Source of the DNA: Siphonodentalium dalli | Taxonomy: Eukaryota; Mollusca; Scaphopoda; Gadilida; Siphonodentaliidae | Assembly (NCBI GenBank): GCA_032622095.1 | Contig: CP136063.1 | Coordinates: forward strand, 83,179,980 to 83,243,979 | Length of the DNA stretch: 64,000 bases | Direction of reading: 5' to 3' | Part shown: in pieces, positions 60,801-63,192 of the stretch | Layout of the letters: every line of letters begins with the position of its first letter | How positions within the stretch are numbered: position 1 is the stretch's first letter | The notes under the pieces: generated by a model | Told to the model about the DNA's origin: nothing | The model's database searches: none | Seen by the model: only the letters and a program-made list of their open reading frames with translations | Translations under genes and position numbers: made by a program

Positions 60801-63181
60801 AACAAACAATTTAGCCCTTCCTTGACAGGAGCTTCCTGAAATTTTGTGAAAACCCTGTGCCAATGCATTCTTTTATATATATATATATATATTCAAGTCT
60901 CCCATAGGGAGCCTCACATATATAAGAGAATACATTAATTGTAAGTATTTGTACAGAGTGAATATCAAAAACATACCGACAGTGAATATTTTCATCCAAA
61001 GTTATTTAATATTTTATTGAAAAATAATTTTCTGAATTATAATTCACTGTTCTTTTGTAATGGTTCCTGTTTGACTCTGTATCCGAAATGTTCATCAGAC
61101 ATATTAGGCAGCTCCATTGGCACACTACTCGATAATTTCCGTGTGAGTTCGAATCTGCCGTGAGTATCAAAACTCAGTTTGTTGTGTCTAGACAGACCAT
61201 CCTGCATGTGGGAGTGCATCCCCCTAGTGCTTTGTGCAGATCAGTACTAGGGTGTTGCTGTCAGATCGGATGCAAATGGCTGTCCCGTGTACTACACATA
61301 CGCCAGCATACGCGGGGTATTATGTGCACATCGTTAACCCTTCTATGACTGGAGCTTCCTGAATTTTTGCAAAAACCCTGTGGCAATGCATTCACTTATA
61401 TATGTGAGTCTCCCATAGAGAGCCTCGTATAGATAAGAGAATACATTGGCCTAACAATATTTACCTTGACCGTGTAAGCCAGTGCATTTTCTTATATATG
61501 TGAGGCTCCATATGGCAGAATCCCATATTTAAGAGAATCACTGGCACAGGATCTTTAATGCTGCAACAGCGCAGCTCCCATCACGAAATAGTTAAGGAAC
61601 CCTACTGTGGACAAAAGATCCACCTGCACAGGACTACAATGGAAATAAAGCCCAGCCTTTAATGTGTCATTCCAGCTCCAGGCCGAATAATCTCAATCAA
61701 TCAAAAGTTTGAAAATTTGCATATGCGATTGCTCTGGTGTTCCTGAGAGATCAAGTTTTCATTACATGTAGCACATAAACCGTCCTTATATTTCTTCCCC
61801 GAAAAATTTATTTTTGGGGGACTATAGAACACTTTTGAGTACCTTCATGGTGTAATCATCTCCTCCTACAGATTTCATCCCAGAGATTTGAAACTTCAGA
61901 ATATTGTTGCCCATATATTGAAGATGTGCAACATGTATATAGATGACGGAAAAATTATTTTTTGACGGAGTTATTAACCCTTTTCGACTTGAAAATTTCA
62001 ACATTTTTTATAATTTTCTGTATGAGGGTACCTTCATGGTGTAATCAACTCCTCCTACAGTTTTCATCCTAGAGATTTGAAACTTCATAATATTGTTTCT
62101 CATATATTGAAGATGTGCAACATGTATATAGATGACTGAAAAAATATTTTTTGACAGAGTTATTAACCCTTTTCGACTTAGAAAATTTCAACATTTTTTA
62201 TAATCTTCTGTATGAGGGTACCTTTGTGGTGTAATCAACTCCTCCTACAGTTTTGATTGTAGATATTTGAAACTTCAGAGTATTGTTACCCACATATTGG
62301 AGATGTGCAACATGTATATAGATGACGGAATTTTTTTTTTTACGGAGTTATTAACCCTTTTCAACTTAGAAAATTTCAACATTTTTTTTAATTTCTTCAA
62401 CAAAGCGGCATTGACTTGCCATGTTTTCGGGGGACACTGTGGTCAGCTGACCTTTTATTTTATTTAAGAAACACATGTATTAATGGCACGTGCAGTGATG
62501 TAAGAGCTTAGCGCAGTGATATCAATCAATGTTATTATTATGTTAATTACAATATAATAATATGATATTCAATTTTTCTTGGGTTACTTAGTGTTGACTG
62601 TGAGATAAACATGGGTGATAAGTGTGGTTGAATAATTTTGTCAACATGAAAAGACACATTTAAAATGGAATTATATTTTTTCTTGAAGGTGTCTTGACTT
62701 CCTCTTCGGTTGTGATAAGGAAATCAATATTATTATTTTTTAACCCCAGCCTTTTCACGATCGTTTTCCTTGCTAAAATGTGATAAAAAGGATCTCAAAT
62801 TCCTCGCAATTCTATACAAAATTTATTAACTTCGTCCACTAAATTTGATTTGAGCCTCGCTAAAGCTTGGCTCCAATCGTATTTAATGCACTCAGTTAAT
62901 TAATTTCCTGTAGAATTGCAACAAATTAGAGATCCTCTATTTTCCAGTTGTCTTCTTGAGGTGTTTGTTTCCCAGGAATCCACAACAACACTAGGTATGA
63001 GAATTCATAATACTTGATTTCTAATTTAAACAGGATCAATTCAAGTTGAAATTCATAATTATTTCACTTCATACTCTTCAAACAGATGGTGGTTGATGCC
63101 TTACTGCTGTGTTTTGTTGTCGACAATGAAATTAACGATGGGTCGGCAGATCGACCATTCGCTGCTGGTGCTTCACTCAGG
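27705..63181 (+). CDS. SLC44A1: Choline transporter-like protein 1 (SLC44 family), 15 coding exons, 3' end outside window
   Basis: Likely a sodium-independent choline (and ethanolamine) transporter of the plasma and mitochondrial membranes, feeding phosphatidylcholine synthesis. CDS exons: 27705-27731, 33762-33860, 41564-41713, 45923-46140, 47276-47446, 50782-50871, 52548-52693, 53434-53620, 54493-54655, 56341-56481, 58479-58594, 59166-59203, 59954-60082, 60692-60784, 63086-63181. All introns are GT-AG and phases match. CTL1-type hallmarks: RGCTDI before TM1, GYDSYGN after it, [35 protein letters not shown] and a C-terminal NDGS motif. These match SLC44A1 better than SLC44A2/4/5. About ten membrane segments with a long first extracellular loop (roughly residues 60-205). 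Four +1 shifts interrupt that loop (near 41641, 45981, 46080, 47393), so the frame is not open as given: either assembly errors or a damaged allele. The C-terminal tail is missing at the window edge. Confidence 0.95.
28295..28500. repeat. GC-rich repeat fragment with poly-C tract
   Basis: AGCCGCTTCGCGGCT and GATGATGCTACGCATCAT are short perfect palindromes, followed by a C12 run and TTTCTGGAACAGCCACTG, an end type common in dispersed invertebrate repeats. Intron 1. Confidence 0.5.
28835..29056. mobile_element. Pal-TA MITE, full palindrome
   Basis: Diverged copy (GCATGAAGTATATGACCC left tip, GATTATTTATGACATTACTG right tip). Confidence 0.88.
29376..29592. mobile_element. Pal-TA MITE, full palindrome
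   Basis: GCTCTAAGTAATCGACTTCT variant on the left, GGGTCGATTACTTAGGGCA on the right; a chimeric TTAA element abuts it. Confidence 0.9.
29593..29979. mobile_element. Chimeric TTAA-1/TTAA-2 MITE
   Basis: Two TTAA-1-type hairpins (GTCGACCAT/GGTCGCC loop) and an AT-rich spacer, but the right end is TTAA-2 type: GTGCCAGTGCAGCTCCCATC, ATGAAAGGG, TTAA (29976-29979). The left terminus has been lost beside the Pal-TA copy. Confidence 0.78.
30294..30439. mobile_element. Pal-TA MITE, left arm internally deleted
   Basis: TACAGTAATGCTCTAATTAA, TTAACC, then a jump to GGGGAGAGCTTTCCGATGAA and a full right arm. Confidence 0.88.
30544..30727. mobile_element. Pal-TA MITE, centre deleted
   Basis: The stem is complete to ATATGGCTTGTTGGCATTC, then turns directly to GAACAAGCCATATTTCCG; the CATCGGAAAGCTCTC apex is missing. 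Confidence 0.9.
30974..32103. mobile_element. Non-autonomous hAT-like element, 1114 bp, 8 bp target duplication
   Basis: TAGAGGTGCCACGATTA (from 30982) and TAATCGTGGCACCCCTA (to 32095) are inverted. CTAATTAC is duplicated at 30974-30981 and 32096-32103. Sub-terminal ATAATCGATAATCGG / GATTATCGGC repeats. The interior matches the 51389 element at several blocks; no transposase. Confidence 0.94.
32278..32400. repeat. Fragment of repeat M end and (TA)n tract
   Basis: GGGTACCCCGAGTTACCACC and AAATCGGCCCAGGGG parallel 14760-14815; then ATATATATATAT at 32370-32386. Confidence 0.5.
32548..32818. mobile_element. TTAA-2 MITE, near complete
   Basis: TTAACCCTTTCATAACGGGA on the left; the right end GTCATGGATGGG is followed by TCAA instead of TTAA. 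Two hairpin modules, with a TTCTTATA slip in the second. Confidence 0.85.
32880..33197. mobile_element. Foldback element K, copy 2
   Basis: Has the right arm GCGGAATATGATCTCTACGG, GCATGATCTAAA and a GGGACCATCCCC central region; the left arm is degraded. Confidence 0.6.
33205..33640 (+). repeat. Dispersed repeat E, copy 1
   Basis: TATACGCCTTTTTGAAAAAA, CAGTCCGTCGTCCGTCCATC, GGTTTCCAATTGATAACTCC and a TGGGTTCCGTCC.ATTATTTT block, with the second half duplicated (33305-33420 against 33480-33590). Related to 46903, 47836 and 58083. Confidence 0.7.
33762..33860 (+). CDS. SLC44A1: SLC44A1 exon 2: acidic N-terminus and start of TM1
   Basis: Acceptor CTCTTTTCTAG|GATGAT and donor ATG|GTGAGT. Thirty-three codons, phase 0 at both ends. 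Reads an acidic lead ([12 protein letters not shown]), the family-conserved RNRGCTDI, then the hydrophobic run [14 protein letters not shown] that starts transmembrane segment 1. A fragment of a TTAA-flanked repeat begins only 9 bases after the donor. Confidence 0.93.
33869..33915. mobile_element. TTAA-3 tip next to the exon 2 donor
   Basis: TTAACCCTGTCATTACTAAA then TTGATTCTCCCATCAGTTAT; only the left tip remains. Confidence 0.55.
34414..35232. mobile_element. Large foldback element N containing a Pal-TA copy
   Basis: Arms TTGGGATGATGCTGTTTTTG + GACTGAGTCCCGCCCCGTTG (34414-34463) and their inverse at 35183-35232. Inside, a ~115-base unit with GCGCAAAGCTTCCATTTG, AGCAATATAACTCCGCCCA and TAACGTCCATTATAGAAGAA occurs twice in direct orientation (34790-34903, 35091-35213) on either side of the MITE. 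Confidence 0.78.
34905..35090. mobile_element. Pal-TA MITE, left tip missing, inside foldback N
   Basis: Starts at CACAGCAGAATTATGGG and runs through the palindrome to TTTAGGACATTAAAGTA. Confidence 0.85.
35235..35489 (+). pseudogene. Interrupted coding-like frame, unknown origin
   Basis: One frame runs from [14 protein letters not shown] to LQYK, TAG (35343-35345), then [17 protein letters not shown] to [11 protein letters not shown] (35487-35489): about 85 codons with one internal stop. Composition is more protein-like (mixed charged residues, few repeats) than the surrounding frames. It starts at the edge of foldback N. It may be a captured exon or a transposon remnant; I do not recognise the protein. 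Confidence 0.3.
35810..36295 (+). repeat. Repeat J, plus copy
   Basis: AATTCTATACGAAATTTATT, AACGATCTTGAAATGGCTGG, CAACCAAAGAGGAAGTAAAG and ACCCTTATCACCCATGTTTA are found in reverse complement at 62480-62950. Contains its own short foldback around CGAGCGGAGCTTTAGCGAGGCTCG. Type unknown. Confidence 0.8.
36495..36826 (-). mobile_element. tRNA-derived SINE with ATCA-type tail, in a TTAA-2 hairpin loop
   Basis: On the minus strand a tRNA-like head carries the A-box TGGCTCAGTCGG (36761-36772), followed by ~200 bases and a tail GACATTAAACCCCAGTCAAT with CAATC repeats (36503-36532). CCATAGGG is duplicated at 36495-36502 and 36819-36826. A run of 36 C bases (G on the SINE strand) precedes the head. 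A clean B-box is not visible. Confidence 0.82.
36779..36814. repeat. Poly-C tract, 36 bases
   Basis: Uninterrupted C run at the 5' side of the SINE head; true length uncertain. Confidence 0.95.
37005..38085. other. Intron sequence, no clear repeat
   Basis: AT-rich intron 2 DNA with no coding-like frame. Confidence 0.4.
38090..38612. mobile_element. Foldback element K, best copy
   Basis: Arms of over 150 bases: TTAGATCATGCCATGAATAT, CGTAGAGATCATATTCCACC, TACAAAACCTGGGAAC and their inverse ending GGCATGATCTAG. The centre has a second inverted pair, AAGGTCCCAACTCGAAAT / ATTTCGAGTTGGGACCTT. No coding. Confidence 0.82.
39596..39774. mobile_element. Pal-TA MITE, left arm shortened
   Basis: TACAGTAATGCCCTAATTAA to TTTTCATGATTACC, then GAGAGCTTTCCG and a full right arm ending CATTACTGTA. 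Confidence 0.9.
39814..40166 (+). mobile_element. Retroposed poly(A) insertion with ~16 bp target duplication
   Basis: The insert 39830-40150 ends in ATTAAAAAAAAATAAAAAA and is flanked by AATTATGGGAAATTTT (39814-39829) and AATTATGGGAATTTTT (40151-40166). Long duplication plus A tail indicates target-primed reverse transcription. The body has no LINE or SINE hallmarks that I recognise and carries a 31-base C run. Confidence 0.82.
40033..40063. repeat. Poly-C tract, 31 bases
   Basis: Lies inside the retroposed insert; translated proline runs here are meaningless. Confidence 0.95.
40549..40885 (+). repeat. Dispersed repeat G, single-unit copy
   Basis: Opens with the foldback GTCCCCCGAAAAATTTATTTTCGGGGGAC, then TCCGTCCGTCCATCCGTTCG, one 190-base unit (ACCTTGATGGTGTAATCATC to TATTAACCCTTTTCGACTTAG) and ends CATTGTCGGGGGACACTGGTC. 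Compare 61792-62460 with three units. Confidence 0.82.
41140..41355. mobile_element. TTAA-3 MITE, complete but diverged
   Basis: TTAACCGTTTCTATACAAAA on the left; AACTGAGTGGGAGAATCCAT, ATAGAAAGGG and TTTAA on the right. Lies 208 bases before exon 3. Confidence 0.75.
41564..41713 (+). CDS. SLC44A1: SLC44A1 exon 3: end of TM1 and start of extracellular loop, with a +1 frameshift
   Basis: Acceptor TATTTTAACAG|GTGTAT and donor AAACA|GTGAGT. Reads [20 protein letters not shown] then DSYGN, a strongly conserved CTL1 motif. In the CCC run at 40640+1000, i.e. 41640-41642, one base too many sends the frame into TGA (41645). Skipping it restores a frame running through a cysteine, an acidic stretch and an NIT glycosylation-type site to the donor in phase 2, which is the phase exon 4 needs. 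Confidence 0.9.
41929..42008. repeat. Perfect 40 bp tandem duplication
   Basis: GATATGTGTTGGATATTAAT + GTGCATTGTGCTCTAACATA occurs twice without a mismatch, so it is recent. Confidence 0.95.
42010..44495. other. Intron 3, mostly unassigned
   Basis: AT-rich intron DNA with short repeat-Q-like pieces (43200-43285, 44330-44400). The 136-codon minus-strand frame at 43596-44006 lacks recognisable motifs. Confidence 0.4.
44501..44717. mobile_element. Pal-TA MITE, full palindrome
   Basis: TA at both ends; the sequence GTCTGTATAAATT occurs on both sides (44488-44500, 44734-44750), suggesting insertion into a locally repeated stretch. Confidence 0.92.
44950..45200. repeat. Degenerate tandem repeat, ~65 bp period, four units
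   Basis: GTCTGAGTGAAAACCGCCAA, CTCGAGTGTAAATGAACAAA, ATTGAGTGGAAATGACCAAG and TTCGAGTGGAAATGACCAAT are spaced 63-67 bases apart, each followed by a CCAGTCAATC-like stretch. Confidence 0.75.
45590..45655. repeat. Repeat F terminal fragment
   Basis: GGGAGGTATCCTTAGTCCCA then TTGGGACCGTAACCTCTAGT, the F terminus only. Confidence 0.55.
45923..46140 (+). CDS. SLC44A1: SLC44A1 exon 4: extracellular loop, with two +1 frameshifts
   Basis: Acceptor TCTCTTTTTTAG|ATATGT and donor AGCAAC|GTAAGT. Three frames are needed. The first gives [11 protein letters not shown], matching the CTL1 YVFFLDPC region. After an extra base near 45980-45981 the frame gives [20 protein letters not shown] and [11 protein letters not shown], matching the CTL1 ACPRQEL...SDVQKFAE block. 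After a further extra base near 46077-46086 it gives [14 protein letters not shown], matching the LCPKLPVPA region. The open frame starting at 45889 is not the real N-terminal reading of this exon. Confidence 0.88.
46460..46692. mobile_element. TTAA-2 MITE, complete
   Basis: TTAA at both ends, 225 bases between; tips CCCTTTCATGGTTATCC / GCTCCAGTCATGGAAGGG; two hairpins in the CTCCATAGGAGCC loop form. The left tip lacks part of the usual GGAGC..GCAGCATTAAAG block. Confidence 0.86.
46903..47165 (+). repeat. Dispersed repeat E, copy 2
   Basis: TATACACCCTTTTTTGAAAA, GTCCATCCGTCCGGC, AACTTTAGTAAGTCTGAACT, CAATATACAGGTCAAGTTCG and CACGCCCAAACGATGCTCTT. Ends about 110 bases before exon 5. Confidence 0.72.
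47276..47446 (+). CDS. SLC44A1: SLC44A1 exon 5: end of extracellular loop and start of TM2, with a +1 frameshift
   Basis: Acceptor TCTATTTGCAG|TGTACC. Reads [20 protein letters not shown] and then an [18 protein letters not shown] helix-like stretch. Near 47391-47394 one extra base leads to TAA (47403). The shifted frame [15 protein letters not shown] enters TM2 and reaches donor TTAG|GTTAGT in phase 1, as exon 6 requires. A partial TTAA-2 element starts about 14 bases after the donor. Confidence 0.87.
47459..47605. mobile_element. TTAA-2 MITE fragment after the exon 5 donor
   Basis: CCCTTTATGACTGGAGCTTC, CCTGTGCCAATGAATTCCCT, a shortened hairpin, then CCTTGTAAGCCAGTAGATTC; the remainder is missing. 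Confidence 0.7.
47836..48098 (+). repeat. Dispersed repeat E, copy 3
   Basis: Same block order as copy 2: TATACGCCCATTCAAAAAAA, TCAGTCCGTCCGTTGAGC, TTCCCAGATGATAACTTTAG, AAATACAGGTCAATTTAAAT, CATGCCCCAAGCGATGCACT. Confidence 0.72.
48801..48842. repeat. Poly-C tract, 42 bases
   Basis: GGGGG immediately followed by 42 C bases: a junction typical of collapsed or expanded homopolymer regions. Confidence 0.95.
48850..48935. repeat. GGAATCC minisatellite, left block
   Basis: Units of about 36 bases built on TGGAATCCGGAATCCAGTTT. A similar block occurs at 50310-50410, and everything between looks like an insertion into it. Confidence 0.75.
49085..49365. repeat. GC-rich tandem units followed by an inverted copy
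   Basis: Three direct ~67-base units (ACCCACCACCCCATCCCGCC, CATAGTATCTTATGCGCCGC, AGGCGCTCGTATAGAGGTTA), then a short unit and an inverted one (CTATACGAGCGCTTGCGGCG, CATAAGATACTATGGGGGGA, TGGGGTGGTGGGTGGGTACT). Contrasts strongly in GC with the intron around it. Confidence 0.85.
49755..50190 (-). CDS. Hypothetical coding segment on the opposite strand, nested in SLC44A1 intron 5
   Basis: An open frame of about 145 codons, reading from an ATG at 50190 to the splice-donor-like CACG|GTGAGTAC at 49754; the codons after it stop within three triplets. It has a CGGCPKC cysteine pair near the start and mixed charged, helical sequence such as [16 protein letters not shown] and [18 protein letters not shown] is higher than in flanking DNA and it lies between two minisatellite blocks, so it may belong to an inserted element. 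No family recognised; the 5' boundary is uncertain. Confidence 0.35.
50310..50410. repeat. GGAATCC minisatellite, right block
   Basis: GGAATCCG..., ATCCGGAATCCAGCTTAATT, CTTGAATCCGGCGTATACGG and CGAATCCGGCGTACG repeat the left-block motif. Confidence 0.65.
50782..50871 (+). CDS. SLC44A1: SLC44A1 exon 6: TM2 end and TM3
   Basis: Acceptor GTTCTTTATAG|GTTTCT and donor AGTATAG|GTAAGT, phase 1 at both ends, 90 bases. Reads [20 protein letters not shown] and ALSIIGSIG: two hydrophobic segments joined by the conserved LLRF/RIIVW motif found across SLC44 proteins. Confidence 0.95.
50905..51195 (+). repeat. Two-unit dispersed repeat, F/E-like
   Basis: Two units: CAGACATTTATCTCGGCCAT and CAGATATCTCAGCCATGGCT, each followed by TTATC.GAT.TCAAT.AA.TTT. 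Begins 34 bases after the exon 6 donor. Confidence 0.5.
51366..52480. repeat. 109 bp tandem duplication, first unit split by a hAT-like element
   Basis: TGGTATGTTTTGAGATATCT (51368) + TTACCAAATTATGTGTAAAT (after the element) forms unit 1; TAGGTATGTTTTCAGATACC + TCTACCAAATTATGTGTATA (52360 on) forms unit 2, uninterrupted. Both continue with GTTTGAACAAG..ATGTC.GTTTAAGGTC. Confidence 0.85.
51381..52271. mobile_element. Non-autonomous hAT-like element, 875 bp, 8 bp target duplication
   Basis: TAGAGGTGCCACGATTATTG (from 51389) / CGATTAATCGTGGCACCCCTA (to 52263); TATCTCTT duplicated at 51381-51388 and 52264-52271. Same family and strand as the 30982 element, about 240 bases shorter. Confidence 0.94.
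52548..52693 (+). CDS. SLC44A1: SLC44A1 exon 7: cytoplasmic or linker loop and start of TM4
   Basis: Acceptor CATTTCAG|CCGCCA and donor CTTACT|GTAAGT. Reads [20 protein letters not shown], a charged linker, then [13 protein letters not shown]. The LWW motif and the YAISATVFT-like end align with CTL1. Exit phase 0. Confidence 0.95.
52960..53365 (+). repeat. Dispersed repeat F, copy 2
   Basis: CGTGGACACAAATCTGTTCA, TTATTCCTACATTTTTCGG, GGATTAGGGTTAGGGTTAGG and GGGAGGGTATCATTAGTCCC in the order of copy 1. Ends about 70 bases before exon 8. Confidence 0.75.
53434..53620 (+). CDS. SLC44A1: SLC44A1 exon 8: TM4 end and TM5
   Basis: Acceptor CCTTTTTCCAG|GTAATA and donor CTTCAA|GTAAGT, exit phase 1. 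Reads [20 protein letters not shown], then FHEAS and [20 protein letters not shown]. The LVMRKR motif and the QPxWT membrane segment are diagnostic for SLC44. Confidence 0.97.
54493..54655 (+). CDS. SLC44A1: SLC44A1 exon 9: [12 protein letters not shown] core
   Basis: Acceptor TTCTTTTCAG|CGCGAC and donor TTTTAG|GTAAGT, exit phase 2. Reads [20 protein letters not shown] then [14 protein letters not shown], almost residue for residue with CTL1. The CTL1-type WWYHV replaces the LLGLQIFN found in CTL2/4/5 and decides the subfamily. A degenerate Pal-TA element starts 15 bases after the exon. Confidence 0.97.
54670..54785. mobile_element. Pal-TA MITE, short, centre deleted
   Basis: TACGGTAATGTTCTAAATAA to TTTTTCAGGATT, then TTCCCATAATTCTGC to GGGCATTACTGTA. 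Confidence 0.82.
55480..56056 (+). repeat. Dispersed repeat F, copy 3
   Basis: ACTTGGCAGATATTTAGTAC, GTTATCCCCTTTTTATGACC, TGAAACTTGGCACAGATATT, a G10 run (56009-56019) and TATCTTTAGTTTCATTGGGA. Confidence 0.72.
56222..56283. repeat. GAGGTCC family fragment, copy of 59795-59860
   Basis: GTGAATTTTGGTGATACTAG, TGGGATAGCATCACTAAATC and CCCCCTCTGGGGACCTCATT match the 59.8 kb copy, including the odd CCCCCC variant. Confidence 0.65.
56341..56481 (+). CDS. SLC44A1: SLC44A1 exon 10: YHLGS and following membrane segment
   Basis: Acceptor TTTCTTTAG|GTCTAA and donor ATAAAAA|GTAAGT, phase 2 in and out. Reads [20 protein letters not shown] then [13 protein letters not shown], matching the RYHLGT and ITLVKIPRMILMYI region of CTL1. 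Confidence 0.96.
56735..57260. repeat. Weak foldback related to repeat O
   Basis: CGCGTAAACAGCATGTTAT (56835) and AACATACTGTTTATGCGATA (57085) are inverted; AACGCTCTTTAT occurs twice between. The outer parts (GTGAGGCCTTAG / GCCAAGGCCAAC) pair weakly. Confidence 0.45.
57476..57818. repeat. GAGGTCC family, left tip missing
   Basis: GGCTAGCATCACCAAATTCA, GGGAGACCTAGGATCAGATT, CTTCCCAGAAGGGGAAAAAG and the right tip CTGCAAATGACAGACACACT. Confidence 0.72.
57925..58082. mobile_element. TTAA-1/2 MITE fragment
   Basis: CATTAAAGACCCTGTGCCAA, a hairpin lacking its loop (CTTATCACCTCGCATATACA) and the AT-rich spacer; repeat E follows directly. Confidence 0.65.
58083..58470 (+). repeat. Dispersed repeat E, copy 4, split by Pal-TA
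   Basis: TAACTTTAGTAAGTCTGAAA to GGAATTAACACATGACC (58228), the MITE, then TTTTTCCACGCCCTAGCAAT + GCTCTTGTTT. The end lies 8 bases before the exon 11 acceptor. Confidence 0.78.
58229..58439. mobile_element. Pal-TA MITE, full palindrome, inside repeat E
   Basis: TACAGTATTGACCTAAATAA to TTTAGGGGATTACTGTA. Other copies of repeat E are uninterrupted here, confirming TA as the target. Confidence 0.9.
58479..58594 (+). CDS. SLC44A1: SLC44A1 exon 11: cysteine-rich segment
   Basis: Acceptor TTTATCTTGCAG|ATTAAA and donor ATAGTTG|GTGAGT, exit phase 1. Reads [20 protein letters not shown] then ANAYTIV, the highly conserved cysteine cluster of SLC44 proteins. The polypyrimidine stretch before the acceptor starts inside a dispersed repeat whose conserved end is GCTCTTGTT. 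Confidence 0.96.
58692..58795. repeat. GAGGTCC family, right part
   Basis: GTGCAGGATAGCGTCACTAA, a GGGGGG slip, and the tip CAAATGACAGGCACACTAAA. Confidence 0.68.
59166..59203 (+). CDS. SLC44A1: SLC44A1 exon 12: 38-base micro-exon
   Basis: Acceptor TATTTCCAG|CGATTG and donor AGAAAG|GTAAGT. Thirteen codons when joined to the previous G, reading [13 protein letters not shown]; this matches the AINSTNFCTSAKD region of CTL1. Phase 1 in, phase 0 out. Confidence 0.93.
59261..59506. mobile_element. TTAA-4 (piggyBac-like) MITE
   Basis: Tips TTAACCCTTTGAGTGCCAGG / CCTGGCACTCAAAGGGTTAG; then a TTAA-1-type hairpin (CCAATGCATTCTCTTATATA with GTCGACCATAGGTCGCC loop), a T18 run and a second small foldback GGGCCGATGAGATCGGCCC. 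The tips differ from TTAA-1 and TTAA-2 although the hairpin is the same. Right target reads TTAG. Confidence 0.85.
59563..59727. mobile_element. TTAA-3 MITE fragment joined to a GAGGTCC fragment
   Basis: TTAACCTTTTCTTTATTAAA, GGTAATAAAAGCAGACGACA and TCATTGGTGGG, breaking off at GGGGAACTTCAATCTGATCC. Confidence 0.7.
59727..59897. repeat. GAGGTCC family, right part
   Basis: AACTTCAATCTGATCCTAGG, GGCCTAAGCAGAATGGGGTT, TGATACTAGTGGGATAGCAT and the tip CTGCAAATTACTGGCACACT. Ends 56 bases before exon 13. Confidence 0.7.
59954..60082 (+). CDS. SLC44A1: SLC44A1 exon 13: [14 protein letters not shown] membrane segment
   Basis: Acceptor CACCTTTGCAG|GCATTC and donor CTCAAG|GTTAGC, 43 codons, phase 0. 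Reads [20 protein letters not shown] then [20 protein letters not shown]; the [18 protein letters not shown] block is a CTL1 signature. Confidence 0.97.
60208..60450 (+). pseudogene. Coiled-coil-like frame in intron 13, possible transposon ORF remnant
   Basis: From about 60208 the frame reads [36 protein letters not shown] and [20 protein letters not shown], ending TGA at 60448-60450. The regular hydrophobic/charged spacing over ~75 residues is more protein-like than other intronic frames. No start context or splice sites tie it to SLC44A1. It may be the head region of a transposon protein; unproven. Confidence 0.28.
60692..60784 (+). CDS. SLC44A1: SLC44A1 exon 14: penultimate membrane segment
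   Basis: Acceptor CTCCCTTTCAG|AGCCGA and donor TATGAG|GTGAGT, 31 codons, phase 0. Reads [20 protein letters not shown] then SIYE, as in the CTL1 [12 protein letters not shown] block. Confidence 0.96.
60812..60940. mobile_element. TTAA-2 MITE fragment after the exon 14 donor
   Basis: CCCTTCCTTGACAGGAGCTT, CCCTGTGCCAATGCATTCTT, a (TA)n expansion in the stem, and GTCTCCCATAGGGAGCCTCA; the second half is missing. Confidence 0.72.
61334..61595. mobile_element. TTAA-2 MITE, complete
   Basis: TTAA at 61334-61337 and 61592-61595; tips CCCTTCTATGACTGGAGC / GCAGCTCCCATCACGAAATAG; two diverged hairpins with CTTGACCGTGTAAGCCAGTG between. Confidence 0.85.
61792..62460 (+). repeat. Dispersed repeat G with three tandem 190 bp units
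   Basis: TTCCCCGAAAAATTTATTTTTGGGGGA foldback start; units begin at 61839, 62028 and 62218 (GTACCTTCATGGTGTAATCA) and share GATGTGCAACATGTATATAG, ATGACGGAAAAATTATTTTT and GAGTTATTAACCCTTTTC. Ends TTTTCGGGGGACACTGTGGT. The ~300-base single-unit relative is at 40549. Confidence 0.88.
62480..62950 (-). repeat. Repeat J, minus copy
   Basis: Reverse complement of 35810-36295: GATAAACATGGGTGATAAGT, CTTGACTTCCTCTTCGGTTG, TCTATACAAAATTTATTAAC. Sits 135 bases before exon 15. Confidence 0.8.
63086..63181 (+). CDS. SLC44A1: SLC44A1 exon 15: VVDALLLCF and NDGS motif; gene continues past window
   Basis: Acceptor CTTCAAACAG|ATGGTG and donor CTCAGG|GTAAGT, 32 codons, phase 0. Reads [20 protein letters not shown] then [12 protein letters not shown], matching [20 protein letters not shown] of CTL1. 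About 30 C-terminal residues normally follow, so one or more exons and the 3' UTR lie beyond 64000. Confidence 0.96.
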
Positions 63182-63192
63182 GTAAGTGTGAG

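Noticed and set aside
17144-61595. CRISPR-like arrays of repeated hairpins
   Set aside because: Repeats are dispersed, bounded by TTAA or TA duplications, and lack regular spacers; the genome is eukaryotic.
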